Origin: Sphingomonas oligophenolica
GTDB lineage: Bacteria; Pseudomonadota; Alphaproteobacteria; Sphingomonadales; Sphingomonadaceae
NCBI RefSeq assembly: GCF_006438955.1
Contig: NZ_RCZK01000013.1
Location: forward strand, 966-64,965
DNA: 64,000 nucleotides
Reading direction: 5' to 3'
The translations under genes were made by a program, and so were the position numbers. The notes under the pieces are model-generated. The model worked only from the letters and a program-made list of their open reading frames with translations, made no database searches and was not told the origin of the DNA. How positions within the stretch are numbered: position 1 is the stretch's first letter; each line of letters opens with the position of its first letter. This document shows, piece after piece, positions 8,857-16,596 of this stretch.

Positions 8857-10422
8857 TTAGCCGGTCACACGCAGGATGATAGCTTCGTTGGCGCGCAGCG
8901 TGCCGATCGACGCAGGACCGACCACGCTCGACAGCATCACCTCTCCGGTCGGCAGCGCAACCTGCTGCTCGCTGGTCCCCAGATTGAGCGCCACCACGAT
9001 CCGCTCGTCCCCCAGTCGCCGCTCATACGCCAGCACGTCGCCTACAGTCGCGATCAGCACGAAATTCCCCACCGCCAGCGCCGCATGTTTGCGCCGCAAC
9101 GCCAGCAGGTCGCGATTCAGCGCCAGCATCGACGCCGCGTCCGCCGCCTGCGCTGCCACATTCCGCGTCGGCCAGTCCTCGCCCATCGGCAACCACGGTT
9201 CGGCGGTGGAGAACCCGGCGTGCGCGCTCGCATTCCACGGCATCGGGGTCCGCACCGGATCGCGCCCGAGCCCCAATCCCGGTTCGCGCAATTCGCGCGG
9301 GTCAACCGCGCGGTTCGCGGGGATCGCACCATCGGTCATCCCGATTTCGTCGCCATAATAAATCGTCGGCGTACCGCGCAGCGTCAGCAACAGCACCGCT
9401 GCGACCCGCGCCTGTGCCTCCCCTACCCGCGTCGCGATCCGCGGGCGATCGTGGTTGCCGAGCACCCAATTCGGCCACCCGCCCGCTGGCAATGCCGCCT
9501 CATACTCGGCGATCATCGTCGCCAAACTGCGCGCATCCCACGCTGCGTCGATCAGTTGGAAATTGAACGGCAAATGCACACCCGGCGCGCCAAGCCCGTA
9601 ATAATCCATCAGTCGCTCGACCGGCAGGTAGATCTCGCCGATCAGCACCCGGTCGCCCGCATAGCCGTCGGCAATTCCGCGCATCTCGGCGGCGATGCCG
9701 TGAACCTCGGGCTGGTCGGTCGAATGATGCTGGAGGACGCGGTGCATCTCGCCCATCGCAGGCGCATACGCCGGATTCGCGGGGTTGTCGGGGAAATCGG
9801 CGTGCTTGATCATGTGCCATAGCACATCGATCCGAAACCCGTCGACGCCGCGATCGAGCCAGAATCGCAGCACGTCCATCATCGCCTGCCGCACGTCGGG
9901 GTTGCGCCAGTTGAGGTCGGGCTGCTCCTTCAGGAACGCGTGGTAATAATATTGACCGGTGGCTTCTTCCCATTGCCATGCCGATCCACCGAAATCGCTG
10001 ATCCAGTTGTTGGGCGGCGACCCGTCGGGCCTGGCGTCACGCCAGATATACCAGTCGCGCTTGGGATTGGTCCGCGACGACCGGCTCTCGACGAACCACG
10101 GGTGCTGGTCCGACGAATGATTCGGCACGAAATCGAGCAGCAGCTTGAGGCCGCGATCATGCGCCGCGGCGAGCAGCGCATCGAAATCGGCGAGCGTCCC
10201 GAACCGCGGGTCGACATCGCAATAATCGGCGACGTCATAACCGAAATCGGCCATCGGCGATGGGAAGATCGGCGATAGCCATACCGCATCGACCCCCAGC
10301 GCGACGAGATGATCGAGCCGCGCCGCGATCCCCTTGAGGTCGCCGACCCCGTCGCCGTCGCTGTCCTGGAATGACCGCGGATAGACCTGATAAATCGTCC
10401 CCGATTGCCACCATGTCGTCAT
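8857..10422 (-). CDS. GH13 alpha-glucosidase (oligo-1,6-glucosidase-like)
   Basis: A 521-residue TIM-barrel glycoside hydrolase. The four family regions are visible: DFVPNHSS, GFRIDVL with nucleophile Asp199, IGEIYLP with acid/base Glu263, and LGNHDRPR with Asp325. A typical start WWQSGTIYQVYPRSF and the GDGVGDL loop place it with oligo-1,6-glucosidases, alpha-glucosidases and sucrose-cleaving relatives. No signal peptide, so it acts in the cytoplasm. Start at 10422 overlaps the stop of the upstream GH130 gene (ATGA), showing translational coupling. Confidence 0.92.
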   Translation of the reverse strand: MTTWWQSGTIYQVYPRSFQDSDGDGVGDLKGIAARLDHLVALGVDAVWLSPIFPSPMADFGYDVADYCDVDPRFGTLADFDALLAAAHDRGLKLLLDFVPNHSSDQHPWFVESRSSRTNPKRDWYIWRDARPDGSPPNNWISDFGGSAWQWEEATGQYYYHAFLKEQPDLNWRNPDVRQAMMDVLRFWLDRGVDGFRIDVLWHMIKHADFPDNPANPAYAPAMGEMHRVLQHHSTDQPEVHGIAAEMRGIADGYAGDRVLIGEIYLPVERLMDYYGLGAPGVHLPFNFQLIDAAWDARSLATMIAEYEAALPAGGWPNWVLGNHDRPRIATRVGEAQARVAAVLLLTLRGTPTIYYGDEIGMTDGAIPANRAVDPRELREPGLGLGRDPVRTPMPWNASAHAGFSTAEPWLPMGEDWPTRNVAAQAADAASMLALNRDLLALRRKHAALAVGNFVLIATVGDVLAYERRLGDERIVVALNLGTSEQQVALPTGEVMLSSVVGPASIGTLRANEAIILRVTG

Positions 10423-11528
10423 GCGAACCGCGCCTTGTCGATCCGGGTCAGCCGGCACGCCAGATCCGCCTCACCACTCGCGACCAGATAATGATCGCCC
10501 AGGTCGATCATCCCGGTCGTGAACACCACCGGGGTCGGCAGGTACATCTGGTGCGCGATGGCCGCGGTCAGCGCGGGGTCCGCCTCGATCAGCGGCACCG
10601 CGTCCTCGACCCGCAGGAAGTGCGTCGGGTCATGCGCGTCCATCAGCGCCCAGAAGCTGCGATAGATGCCGACGCTCTTGCGCGCCTCGACCCCGTGCCA
10701 GATCGTCAGCCATCCCGCCTCGGTCAGGATCGGCGGCGATCCGCCCCCCATTTTCATCGCCGACACCGACCCCTTCCGCGCTCTCAGCCCAAGCGCCTCG
10801 AGCGGGCGCCAGTGGAGCGCATCGGGCGACACCGCGAAGTTGATCGACGGCCCGCCGACGAACGGGCTGTCGGGCGGATAGGCAAAATAGCATTCGCCCA
10901 GCGGGCGCGTCATCGCCATGAACCGCCCGCCGACCAGCCCCTCGAACAACAGCATGTCCTTGTTCTGGTGATCGAGCACGATCCCGAGCAACTCATACCG
11001 CAGCCCGTCGCGCGAGCGGTGGAGCGTCGTGCCGTGCCGCTCCGCGCTTACCGAGCAGGTGGTCATATACCAGTCGTCGCCGATGCGGCTGATCCGCGCA
11101 TCCTCGACGCCATAGTCCTGATACGTCGCGACCGGCTCGATCGCATGGTCGTAATGCACCGCGACGATCGCCTCTCCCGCCGCGTCGAGCTCGACCGGCA
11201 GCAGCCACGACAGCGAAGTGAGCGCGAGGATGCGATGGTGCCGCGCCTTCATCGCGAACTGTCGCGGGTCACGCAGATCGACCGCGGCCAACGGGTAGGC
11301 GTCGAGCACATAGCCGTCGGCGGTCCAGCGGATCGCGCGCACCGCATCGCCGCGCACCGGTTCCGCCAACGCCTCGGCGATGCGCACCATCAGCAGCAAA
11401 TTGCCGTTCGCCAGCCGCGTGAAGCCGGGATTGAACGCACCCAGCACATAGGTCGGCTCGGCGATCCCGCGGCGCAGCGGCGACCGGGTCAGGTCGACAT
11501 CGTCGGGGGTGAAGATCAGCCGGTCCAT
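10419..11528 (-). CDS. GH130-family glycosidase/phosphorylase
   Basis: A 369-residue five-bladed beta-propeller protein of the beta-mannoside phosphorylase type. Recognisable segments are NPGFTRLANGNLLLMVRI, EDARISRIGDDWYM, and GGSPPILTEAGWLTIWHG. Characterised members split beta-1,4- or beta-1,2-mannosides with inorganic phosphate; some relatives are hydrolases. Start at 11528 follows a ggggag ribosome site and replaces a longer Arg/Gly-rich extension. First gene of the GH130-GH13-GT4 operon. Substrate and whether it is a phosphorylase or hydrolase are not settled by sequence reading alone. Confidence 0.87.
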   Translation of the reverse strand: MDRLIFTPDDVDLTRSPLRRGIAEPTYVLGAFNPGFTRLANGNLLLMVRIAEALAEPVRGDAVRAIRWTADGYVLDAYPLAAVDLRDPRQFAMKARHHRILALTSLSWLLPVELDAAGEAIVAVHYDHAIEPVATYQDYGVEDARISRIGDDWYMTTCSVSAERHGTTLHRSRDGLRYELLGIVLDHQNKDMLLFEGLVGGRFMAMTRPLGECYFAYPPDSPFVGGPSINFAVSPDALHWRPLEALGLRARKGSVSAMKMGGGSPPILTEAGWLTIWHGVEARKSVGIYRSFWALMDAHDPTHFLRVEDAVPLIEADPALTAAIAHQMYLPTPVVFTTGMIDLGDHYLVASGEADLACRLTRIDKARFA

Positions 11529-11563
11529 CGCTCCCCCAACCCTCGACGATGCGATTCGATGCC

Positions 11564-12211
11564 CTACCAGCGCAGGAACCGCGGGCCGACGATCAGCCCG
11601 ACCAGCGTCGCCATCGCCAATCCCAACGTATAGAAAGTGACGACGAACATCGCCGAGGTTTCGGGACACGCGAAGCCGTACAGCGTCGCCCCGACCCCAC
11701 CCGCCGCGAGCCCCGCGACCGCCCCGGTCAGCCGTGGCCGGGTCGGCGCGAACCGGCGGAACGCGATCATCAGCCCCGCAAAGATCGGCAGCGACAACGC
11801 TACGATCCGCATCCCGCAATCGCGCCAGCTATGGCCAAGCCACGTGGGCATCATCTCGCCCGGCGGCGTCAGCGCCAGCTGAATGAGCGCGACCGCGGCG
11901 AGCAGCGCCAGCGGCACCGCCGCCAGTCTGATGCCCCGCGCGCGCGCCGCCTCGGGCCGCGCGAGCTGCCTCAGCACGATCAGCGCGACCGCGGCGATCG
12001 AGCCGGTATAGGCCCATTTCATCCAGATCGTCGGGCGATGGATCGCCCCGGCCAGGTCGGGGCGGAACCCCAGCCACGCGACGATGATCGCGAACGTCAC
12101 GACCCCCGCGACCGCGACCGTGATCGCAAGGCGGCGTGGCACATCGCGCCGCCCGACCCGCGCGGGGTTGGCGCTCAGCGAGGCGATCAGCAGGTCGGTC
12201 GATCCGGTCAT
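11564..12211 (-). CDS. nrsF: NrsF-like anti-sigma factor (DUF1109), inner membrane
   Basis: A 215-residue integral membrane protein with about six hydrophobic helices, matching DUF1109/NrsF proteins. In Caulobacter, NrsF holds the ECF sigma factor SigF inactive until heavy-metal (chromate, cadmium) stress, and conserved cysteines sense the stress. Here Cys residues occur in WRDCGMRIVA and GFACPETS, the expected positions for such a sensor pair. Its start overlaps the sigF stop by four bases (ATGA at 12208-12211), so sigma factor and anti-sigma factor are made in step. Confidence 0.85.
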   Translation of the reverse strand: MTGSTDLLIASLSANPARVGRRDVPRRLAITVAVAGVVTFAIIVAWLGFRPDLAGAIHRPTIWMKWAYTGSIAAVALIVLRQLARPEAARARGIRLAAVPLALLAAVALIQLALTPPGEMMPTWLGHSWRDCGMRIVALSLPIFAGLMIAFRRFAPTRPRLTGAVAGLAAGGVGATLYGFACPETSAMFVVTFYTLGLAMATLVGLIVGPRFLRW

Positions 12212-12744
12212 CGCTCGCCCTCCAACCGCGCCGCGAGCGTCTTCAGCCCGCGGTGAACCGATATCTTGACGTCGGATTCGCTGATCCCGTGGCGTACGGC
12301 TGCCTCGGCGATGCTCAGCCCCGCAATCCGGGTGTCATGGATCGCCGCAGCCTGTTTGGGGGGCAAGGTCGCGAGCAGGTCGGCGACATCCATCTTCGCC
12401 GCCACCGCATCCTCGAACCCCTCGACCGCGAGCAGATCCTCGAGCCCTTCGACGGGTACGGTGATCCGCTGCCGCCGGAAATGATCGATCAGCTTGTAGC
12501 GCGCGATCGCATAGGCCCACGCGGTGAACGGCCGCTCGGTGTCGTAGCTCGCCCGGCGCGTGTGGATGGCGATCAAACTGTCCTGCACGAGATCCTCGAC
12601 CGCAGCATCGGCCCCGCGCAGGCGGCGGCCGAAAAATGTCCGTAACAGCGTGGCCAGCGCGTCGAGCAGGCAGCGATAGGCGCCCGCGTCTCCATCGAGA
12701 CCGCCGAGCATCCACGCCCGCAGTTCCTGTTCGCTCGCCCGCAC
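12208..12744 (-). CDS. sigF: ECF RNA polymerase sigma factor SigF
   Basis: A 178-residue ECF sigma factor. Region 2 includes DAAVEDLVQDSLIAIH and PFTAWAYAIARYKLIDHFRR; region 4 includes LPPKQAAAI and GLSIAEAAVRHGISESDVK. The start is GTG at 12744, preceded by gggag at suitable spacing. A nearby ATG at 12748 is out of frame and gives an Arg-rich shadow. It forms an operon with nrsF and is preceded by an exact GTAACC-N16-CGAA site, the promoter type recalled for Caulobacter SigF, so it should amplify its own synthesis when released. Confidence 0.9.
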   Translation of the reverse strand: MRASEQELRAWMLGGLDGDAGAYRCLLDALATLLRTFFGRRLRGADAAVEDLVQDSLIAIHTRRASYDTERPFTAWAYAIARYKLIDHFRRQRITVPVEGLEDLLAVEGFEDAVAAKMDVADLLATLPPKQAAAIHDTRIAGLSIAEAAVRHGISESDVKISVHRGLKTLAARLEGER

Positions 12745-12765
12745 CCATGCACTCCCGGCTCGTCA

Positions 12766-12791
12766 TTCGTCGTGACGGCATTGCTGGTTAC
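12766..12791 (-). promoter_or_regulatory. SigF-type promoter of sigF-nrsF
   Basis: On the minus strand GTAACC (12791-12786) is followed after exactly 16 bases by CGAA (12769-12766). Transcription would start near 12759, about 15 bases before the GTG of sigF. The pattern equals the consensus I recall for Caulobacter SigF. The same spacing recurs at two other places in this locus. Confidence 0.8.
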
Positions 12792-12837
12792 CGCGACGAA
12801 CCGCCCGGCGTCATCCGAAAAAGCATGACGCAACGAT

Positions 12838-12863
12838 GTAACCGCCGATTGCGGCCCCACGAA
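12838..12863 (+). promoter_or_regulatory. SigF-type promoter facing rightward
   Basis: GTAACC (12838-12843) and CGAA (12860-12863) are separated by exactly 16 bases on the plus strand. It points away from sigF into DNA with no plus-strand gene; the next genes are on the minus strand. It may drive a short non-coding or antisense RNA. Confidence 0.55.
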
Positions 12864-12869
12864 TAGCGT

Positions 12870-13008
12870 GGGTGATCCGATCCATCCGGATCTGTCGTCA
12901 CCGCGCGGCGGCATAACTCCCCTTCGGTCGCCGCGCGTCACGGCCCTGCACGACGGCGCGGCGCGGCACCCGCGCGACGGCGGGCGCGCCACGATGTCCG
13001 CGCCCGCC
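12870..13008 (+). ncRNA. Candidate SigF-dependent small RNA
   Basis: From the plus-strand SigF-type promoter, transcription would begin near 12870 and meet a perfect 10-bp hairpin at 12979-13008, giving an RNA of about 140 bases. No ribosome-binding site with a plausible small gene was found in it. Read-through would produce antisense RNA to the Met/His-repeat gene. This is inferred only from the promoter and hairpin. Confidence 0.3.
12979..13008. terminator. Perfect hairpin after the Met/His-repeat gene
   Basis: GGCGGGCGCG and CGCGCCCGCC form a 10-bp stem around a 10-base loop. It begins 10 bases beyond the stop of the minus-strand gene ending at 13019. No T-run follows on either strand, so it is a weak intrinsic terminator at best, or a 3' stabilising hairpin. 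Confidence 0.5.
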
Positions 13009-13018
13009 ACCGCCGTCA

Positions 13019-13285
13019 TCAGCCGCCCTTCTTCATCATGGCGTCGTGCTTCATCATATCGTCGTGCTTCATCATGTCGGGATGCATCGCCATCATCTTC
13101 TTGCAGCGTGTGTTCTTCGCGGCCTTGGCGGGCGACATCGCGTGGCACGCCTTCATTGTCTTCATCTCGGCGGCCGACATTTTGGACGTCATCATGTCGT
13201 GCGACGCCATCGCATCCTGCGCGGGCGCGGGGGCGGCAACGGCGAACGACAGGGCACAGCATGATAAGAGCGTGGTAACACGCAT
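13019..13285 (-). CDS. Secreted Met/His/Lys-repeat protein (pentapeptide MXKDX type)
   Basis: An 88-residue protein with a signal peptide ending near APAPAQ. The mature part is rich in Met, His, Lys and Asp and ends in the repeat MMKHDD-MMKHDA-MMKKGG, similar to the MXKDX repeat proteins of proteobacteria. One Cys pair (CHAM...CKKM) is present. Methionine and histidine clusters suggest binding of copper or another soft metal in the periplasm; this is inference. Start at 13285 has a strong aaggag site. It lies 74 bp downstream of the DUF1223 gene in the same direction, under the same SigF-type promoter. Confidence 0.8.
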   Translation of the reverse strand: MRVTTLLSCCALSFAVAAPAPAQDAMASHDMMTSKMSAAEMKTMKACHAMSPAKAAKNTRCKKMMAMHPDMMKHDDMMKHDAMMKKGG

Positions 13286-13359
13286 GGCAATTCTCCTTGG
13301 GTGATCGGCGCCAGTTGGTACATCCGCCCGCCGCGGCGCCTCGGCGGGCGGTATCCGGA

Positions 13360-14112
13360 TTACAGGCGGCGGGCCGCGGTGATCGCGCCGCCGGTGCCTT
13401 GCTGGACGAGCACCGCGGTGCGCAGTCCCGATTCGCTCGGCGCGGGCAGCGGATAGCGTACCGCCGCGCCGCGCCAGTCGCCCAGCTTGACGAGCTGGCG
13501 CACGATGTCGCGATGCGGCAGCGTCTTGCCGCCATTCTCGCCCGCGCGGATCGGCACTTCGCGCGATTTGGGATCGTAGCGGACCAGCCACACCGTCGAC
13601 GGCTTGGCATTGGTCAGCGCGCCGACCTTGACCGCATCGCCCGCCGCCTCGAGCGCGGGGCCACCCTTGGGCGAACCCGCGCTGGCGATCGTCTGCGCGA
13701 GTTGCTGGCGGTTGCTGCCGACGATCGCGGTGCCCCCGTTGACGATGACCTGGGGTGTTGCGACCTGCGCGCGGCCGGCGTGATGCGCGTAATCCCACTG
13801 GCGCGCGGTATATCGCGGCGAGGCAAAGGTATCCTTCCACCCGAGCTGATCCCAATAGGTGACTCCGAACGACAGCGCGAGCACGTCGGGGCGATCCGTG
13901 ATCGCATTGACCGCGGCGTTGGCGGGCGGGCACGACGAACAGCCCTGGCTCTGGAACAGCTCGACCACGGTCGGCTGCGCGGCGGTCGCGCCGGTGGCGG
14001 CAGCGGGGGCCTCGGCGGCGCTGCTGGTGGCCTGCGAACTGCCGCATCCGGCGATCAGGATCGCGCCCGCGAGCGTGGCGAGATGGGCGGGGATGGCGAA
14101 TTGGATCGGCAT
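13360..14112 (-). CDS. DUF1223 thioredoxin-like lipoprotein
   Basis: A 250-residue exported protein. The N-terminus carries a lipobox (ILIAGC, Cys23), then an Ala/Thr-rich linker, then VVELFQSQGCSSCPPAN with a CxxC pair (Cys58, Cys61) in a thioredoxin-like fold typical of DUF1223. The function of the family is not established; a thiol-disulfide or metal-handling role in the periplasm is plausible. It is preceded by an exact SigF-type promoter and is the first gene of a two-gene unit with the Met/His-repeat protein, which links both to SigF stress control. Confidence 0.85.
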   Translation of the reverse strand: MPIQFAIPAHLATLAGAILIAGCGSSQATSSAAEAPAAATGATAAQPTVVELFQSQGCSSCPPANAAVNAITDRPDVLALSFGVTYWDQLGWKDTFASPRYTARQWDYAHHAGRAQVATPQVIVNGGTAIVGSNRQQLAQTIASAGSPKGGPALEAAGDAVKVGALTNAKPSTVWLVRYDPKSREVPIRAGENGGKTLPHRDIVRQLVKLGDWRGAAVRYPLPAPSESGLRTAVLVQQGTGGAITAARRL

Positions 14113-14171
14113 GACAATGGCTTCCTCGGCGCGTGCCGGCGGGGATGACGCCGACGCTTCATACCGGGTTA

Positions 14172-14197
14172 TTCGCTGCCCCCCGCCGATTGGTTAC
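14172..14197 (-). promoter_or_regulatory. SigF-type promoter of the DUF1223 operon
   Basis: GTAACC (14197-14192) and CGAA (14175-14172), minus strand, 16 bases apart. Transcription would start near 14165, about 50 bases before the DUF1223 start. The site sits immediately after the rutA stop codon (14201). Confidence 0.8.
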
Positions 14198-14200
14198 GTG

Positions 14201-15268
14201 CTACCCGATATGCGCGCGGCTTTTCATCAGCGGCTGGATCTTCGTCCCGAACGCCTCGACCCCTTCGAGAAAATCGTCGAACGTCAGCAGCACCCCGCCC
14301 GTGTTGGGCACCGCCGCCATCTCATCGAGCATCCGCGCGACGCTTGCGTAGCTGCCGACCAGCGTTCCCATATTGATGTTGACCGCGCCTTCGGGCGCGG
14401 CGAGTTGGCGGACGTTGGTCGTCGCGTTGACCTTGTCGGCGGCGCCCTGGTCCTTGAGCCACGCGATCGCGTCGACATCGACCCCGGCGTTATAGTGTTT
14501 CCACTTCGCCATCGCCGCCTCGTCGGTGTCGGCGGCGATGATCATGACGAGGACGAACATGCTGACGTCGCGACCCGATTTTTCGGTCGCGACCGCGAGC
14601 CGTTCGTTGTTGAACGCAAACGCGGTCGGAGTATTGACGCCCTTGCCGAGGCAGAAGGCGTAATCCGCCCATTTGGCGGAGAAGGCGAGGCCCTCGTCCG
14701 ACGAGCCCGCACAGATGATCTTCATGTCGCCGGTCGGCTGCGGGCGGACCCGGCAATCGTCCATCTGGTAGTAATCGCCCTTCAGGTCCGACCGCCCCGT
14801 CTCCCACAGGTCGCGCAGGATGTGGGCATATTCGTCGAGCATCTGGTAGCGGTCGCGGAAATGCTCCTCACCCGGCCACAGCCCCATCTGGCTGTATTCG
14901 GGCTTCTGCCATCCGGTGATGAGGTTCAACCCGAACCGCCCGTGGCTGATCGAATCGATCGTGTTGCACATCCGCGCCGCGAACGCGGGCGGGATCACCA
15001 ATGTCGGGCAGGTCGCGTAGATCTTGATCTTCTCGGTGACGGCGGCGAGCCCCGCCATCAGCGTGAAGCTTTCGAGGCCATATTCCCAGAATTCGGTCTT
15101 GCCGCCGAACCCGCGCAGCTTGATCATCGACAGCAGGAAATCGAGCCCATGCGCCTCCGCCTTCTGCGCGATCGCCTTGTTGAGGTCGAACGAGGGCATG
15201 TACTGCGGCGCGTTTTCGCTGATCAGCCAGCCGTTGTTGTTGATGGGGACGAAGACGCCGACCTGCAT
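14201..15268 (-). CDS. rutA: Pyrimidine monooxygenase RutA
   Basis: A 355-residue luciferase-like flavin-dependent monooxygenase that opens the uracil ring to ureidoacrylate, using FMNH2 and O2. It begins [18 protein letters not shown], diagnostic of RutA, and contains [20 protein letters not shown]. Start at 15268 has a good aggag site one base after the rutD stop. Last gene of the minus-strand order rutB-rutC-rutD-rutA. RutA needs reduced flavin from RutF, for which no gene is seen beside it in this window, so the reductase must be elsewhere. Confidence 0.95.
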   Translation of the reverse strand: MQVGVFVPINNNGWLISENAPQYMPSFDLNKAIAQKAEAHGLDFLLSMIKLRGFGGKTEFWEYGLESFTLMAGLAAVTEKIKIYATCPTLVIPPAFAARMCNTIDSISHGRFGLNLITGWQKPEYSQMGLWPGEEHFRDRYQMLDEYAHILRDLWETGRSDLKGDYYQMDDCRVRPQPTGDMKIICAGSSDEGLAFSAKWADYAFCLGKGVNTPTAFAFNNERLAVATEKSGRDVSMFVLVMIIAADTDEAAMAKWKHYNAGVDVDAIAWLKDQGAADKVNATTNVRQLAAPEGAVNINMGTLVGSYASVARMLDEMAAVPNTGGVLLTFDDFLEGVEAFGTKIQPLMKSRAHIG

Positions 15269-15269
15269 G

Positions 15270-16067
15270 TTATTTCTCCTGATCCCCGGACAGCCAGCCG
15301 AGCACGAAGTCGTTGAAATCGTCCGCCTCGGTGATGTTGTAGGCGTGGCCGCCGCTCTCGGCGAGCGCGAGTTCGCCGTGGGGCAGGCCCGCCGCAAGCC
15401 GCTCCGACGCGCGCGACGGCACCAGCACGTCGTCGCTCGCCGCGACCATCAGCACCGGCGCGACGATCTCGCTCAGCCGCGCGACGATATCGAAGCCCGC
15501 GAGCGCCGCGATCCGCTTTTCCATCGTCTCCGCACCGGGAAAATGCGCAAGCTGCGCGGGGATGTCGGCCTCGATCTCGGCATCGTGCGCCGAACTCCAA
15601 TTGGCCGGATAGAGGAAGATCGGTTGCGCGCGGACATAGGCTTCCGCACCGCTCGCCTGCAGCAGCGCAAGCCGCGCCGCGAAACAGCGCAAGAAATGCG
15701 GTTCGGCCTTGGCCCAGCCGTTGACGACGACAAGCCGCTCGACGCGCTCGGGCGCCTTGAGCGCGAGCGCCAGCGCCGCGACACCCCCCGCGGCGTGGCC
15801 GACGATGCGCGCGCGCGGCCAGCCGACCGCGTCCATCAACGCCAGCATGTCGTCCGCGAAATCATCGACGGTGACGGTGTCGGGCAGCGCCCGGTCGCTG
15901 CGTCCGGTGCCGCGATGATCATAGACCAGCACCCGGAAATGCGCGGCCAGCGCGGCCAGGTTGGGCTGCCAATACTGCGCCGATCCACCCAGCCCCGCCG
16001 ACAGGATCAGCGGCGGCGCGCCGTCCGGTCCGTGGAGTTCGTGATAGAGCCCAGCGGCGACCGACAT
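15270..16067 (-). CDS. rutD: RutD, alpha/beta-fold aminoacrylate hydrolase
   Basis: A 265-residue alpha/beta-hydrolase-fold protein of the uracil degradation pathway, thought to help convert aminoacrylate to malonate semialdehyde. At the nucleophile elbow it reads GHAAGG, without the usual Ser; the E. coli protein as I remember it reads GHALG, so the missing Ser is a family trait, not a defect. The late His is in GGHAYNI, and [15 protein letters not shown] matches RutD. One base separates its stop from the rutA start. A 140-bp palindromic repeat separates it from rutC. Confidence 0.92.
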   Translation of the reverse strand: MSVAAGLYHELHGPDGAPPLILSAGLGGSAQYWQPNLAALAAHFRVLVYDHRGTGRSDRALPDTVTVDDFADDMLALMDAVGWPRARIVGHAAGGVAALALALKAPERVERLVVVNGWAKAEPHFLRCFAARLALLQASGAEAYVRAQPIFLYPANWSSAHDAEIEADIPAQLAHFPGAETMEKRIAALAGFDIVARLSEIVAPVLMVAASDDVLVPSRASERLAAGLPHGELALAESGGHAYNITEADDFNDFVLGWLSGDQEK

Positions 16068-16072
16068 CTACA

Positions 16073-16208
16073 TTCCTCCCCGGCACGGGGAGGGGGACCA
16101 GCGAAGCTGGTGGAGGGGGATCTCCACAAGCGAATGTCCATGATGAGGCGCACCCCCTCCACCACTCGCTTGCAGCGAGCGGTCCCCCTCCCCGTCCCGG
16201 GGAGGATT
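16073..16208. repeat. Large inverted repeat between rutC and rutD
   Basis: Left arm cctccccggcacggggaggg...ccagc...ctggtggaggggg and right arm accccctccaccac...ggtccccctccccgtcccggggagg are near-complementary over about 40 bases with a 50-base centre. Each arm also contains its own smaller hairpin. It is a sphingomonad-type intergenic repeat placed inside an otherwise tight operon. Confidence 0.85.
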
Positions 16209-16215
16209 TAACGCA

Positions 16216-16596
16216 TCAAACATGCGCCACGCTGGCGATCTCGACGAGGCAATCGGGCTTCACCAGCTCGCACTTGATGCAATAGCGCGCGGGCTTCGCG
16301 CCCGGAAAATACTCGGCGTACACCGTGTTGAACGCGGCGTAATCGCCCAGGTCCTTGAGGAAAATGTGGTTCATCGCGACATCCGCCATCGTCGCCCCTG
16401 CCGCGGCGAGTGTGGTCTTGATTACCTCGAGCACATGCCGGGTCTGCGCCGCGGCATCGCCGACATGGAGTACGGCGCCGCCCTCACCGAGCGCCAGCAC
16501 GCCGGAGACATAAACCGTATTCCCCGCCTTCGCGCCCGCCGAATAGGGCGCGATCGGGGTCGGAAATTGCGGCGGGTTGATCGGTTCGAACGGCAT
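16216..16596 (-). CDS. rutC: RutC, RidA-family aminoacrylate-handling protein
   Basis: A 126-residue trimer-forming RidA/YjgF-family protein. It contains [17 protein letters not shown], the RidA signature, and ends [21 protein letters not shown], where the Arg-containing active site normally is ([10 protein letters not shown]). In the Rut pathway it acts on 3-aminoacrylate or peroxyaminoacrylate. Its start overlaps the rutB stop (ATGA). The large repeat follows its stop codon. Confidence 0.94.
   Translation of the reverse strand: MPFEPINPPQFPTPIAPYSAGAKAGNTVYVSGVLALGEGGAVLHVGDAAAQTRHVLEVIKTTLAAAGATMADVAMNHIFLKDLGDYAAFNTVYAEYFPGAKPARYCIKCELVKPDCLVEIASVAHV

Noticed and set aside
6934..9822. 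A 962-codon plus-strand frame across the GMC, GT4 and GH13 genes
   Set aside because: Arg-rich translation that runs antisense to two well-supported genes and out of frame with a third.
12335..12781. ATG-started frame (from about 12748) overlapping the start of sigF
   Set aside because: Out of frame with the sigma factor and yields an Arg/Gly-rich product; the GTG at 12744 with gggag is the sigF start.
12868..13278. A plus-strand frame (136 codons) downstream of the third SigF-type promoter
   Set aside because: Ser/Arg/Pro-rich and antisense to the Met/His-repeat gene, without a ribosome site. A non-coding RNA is the better reading.
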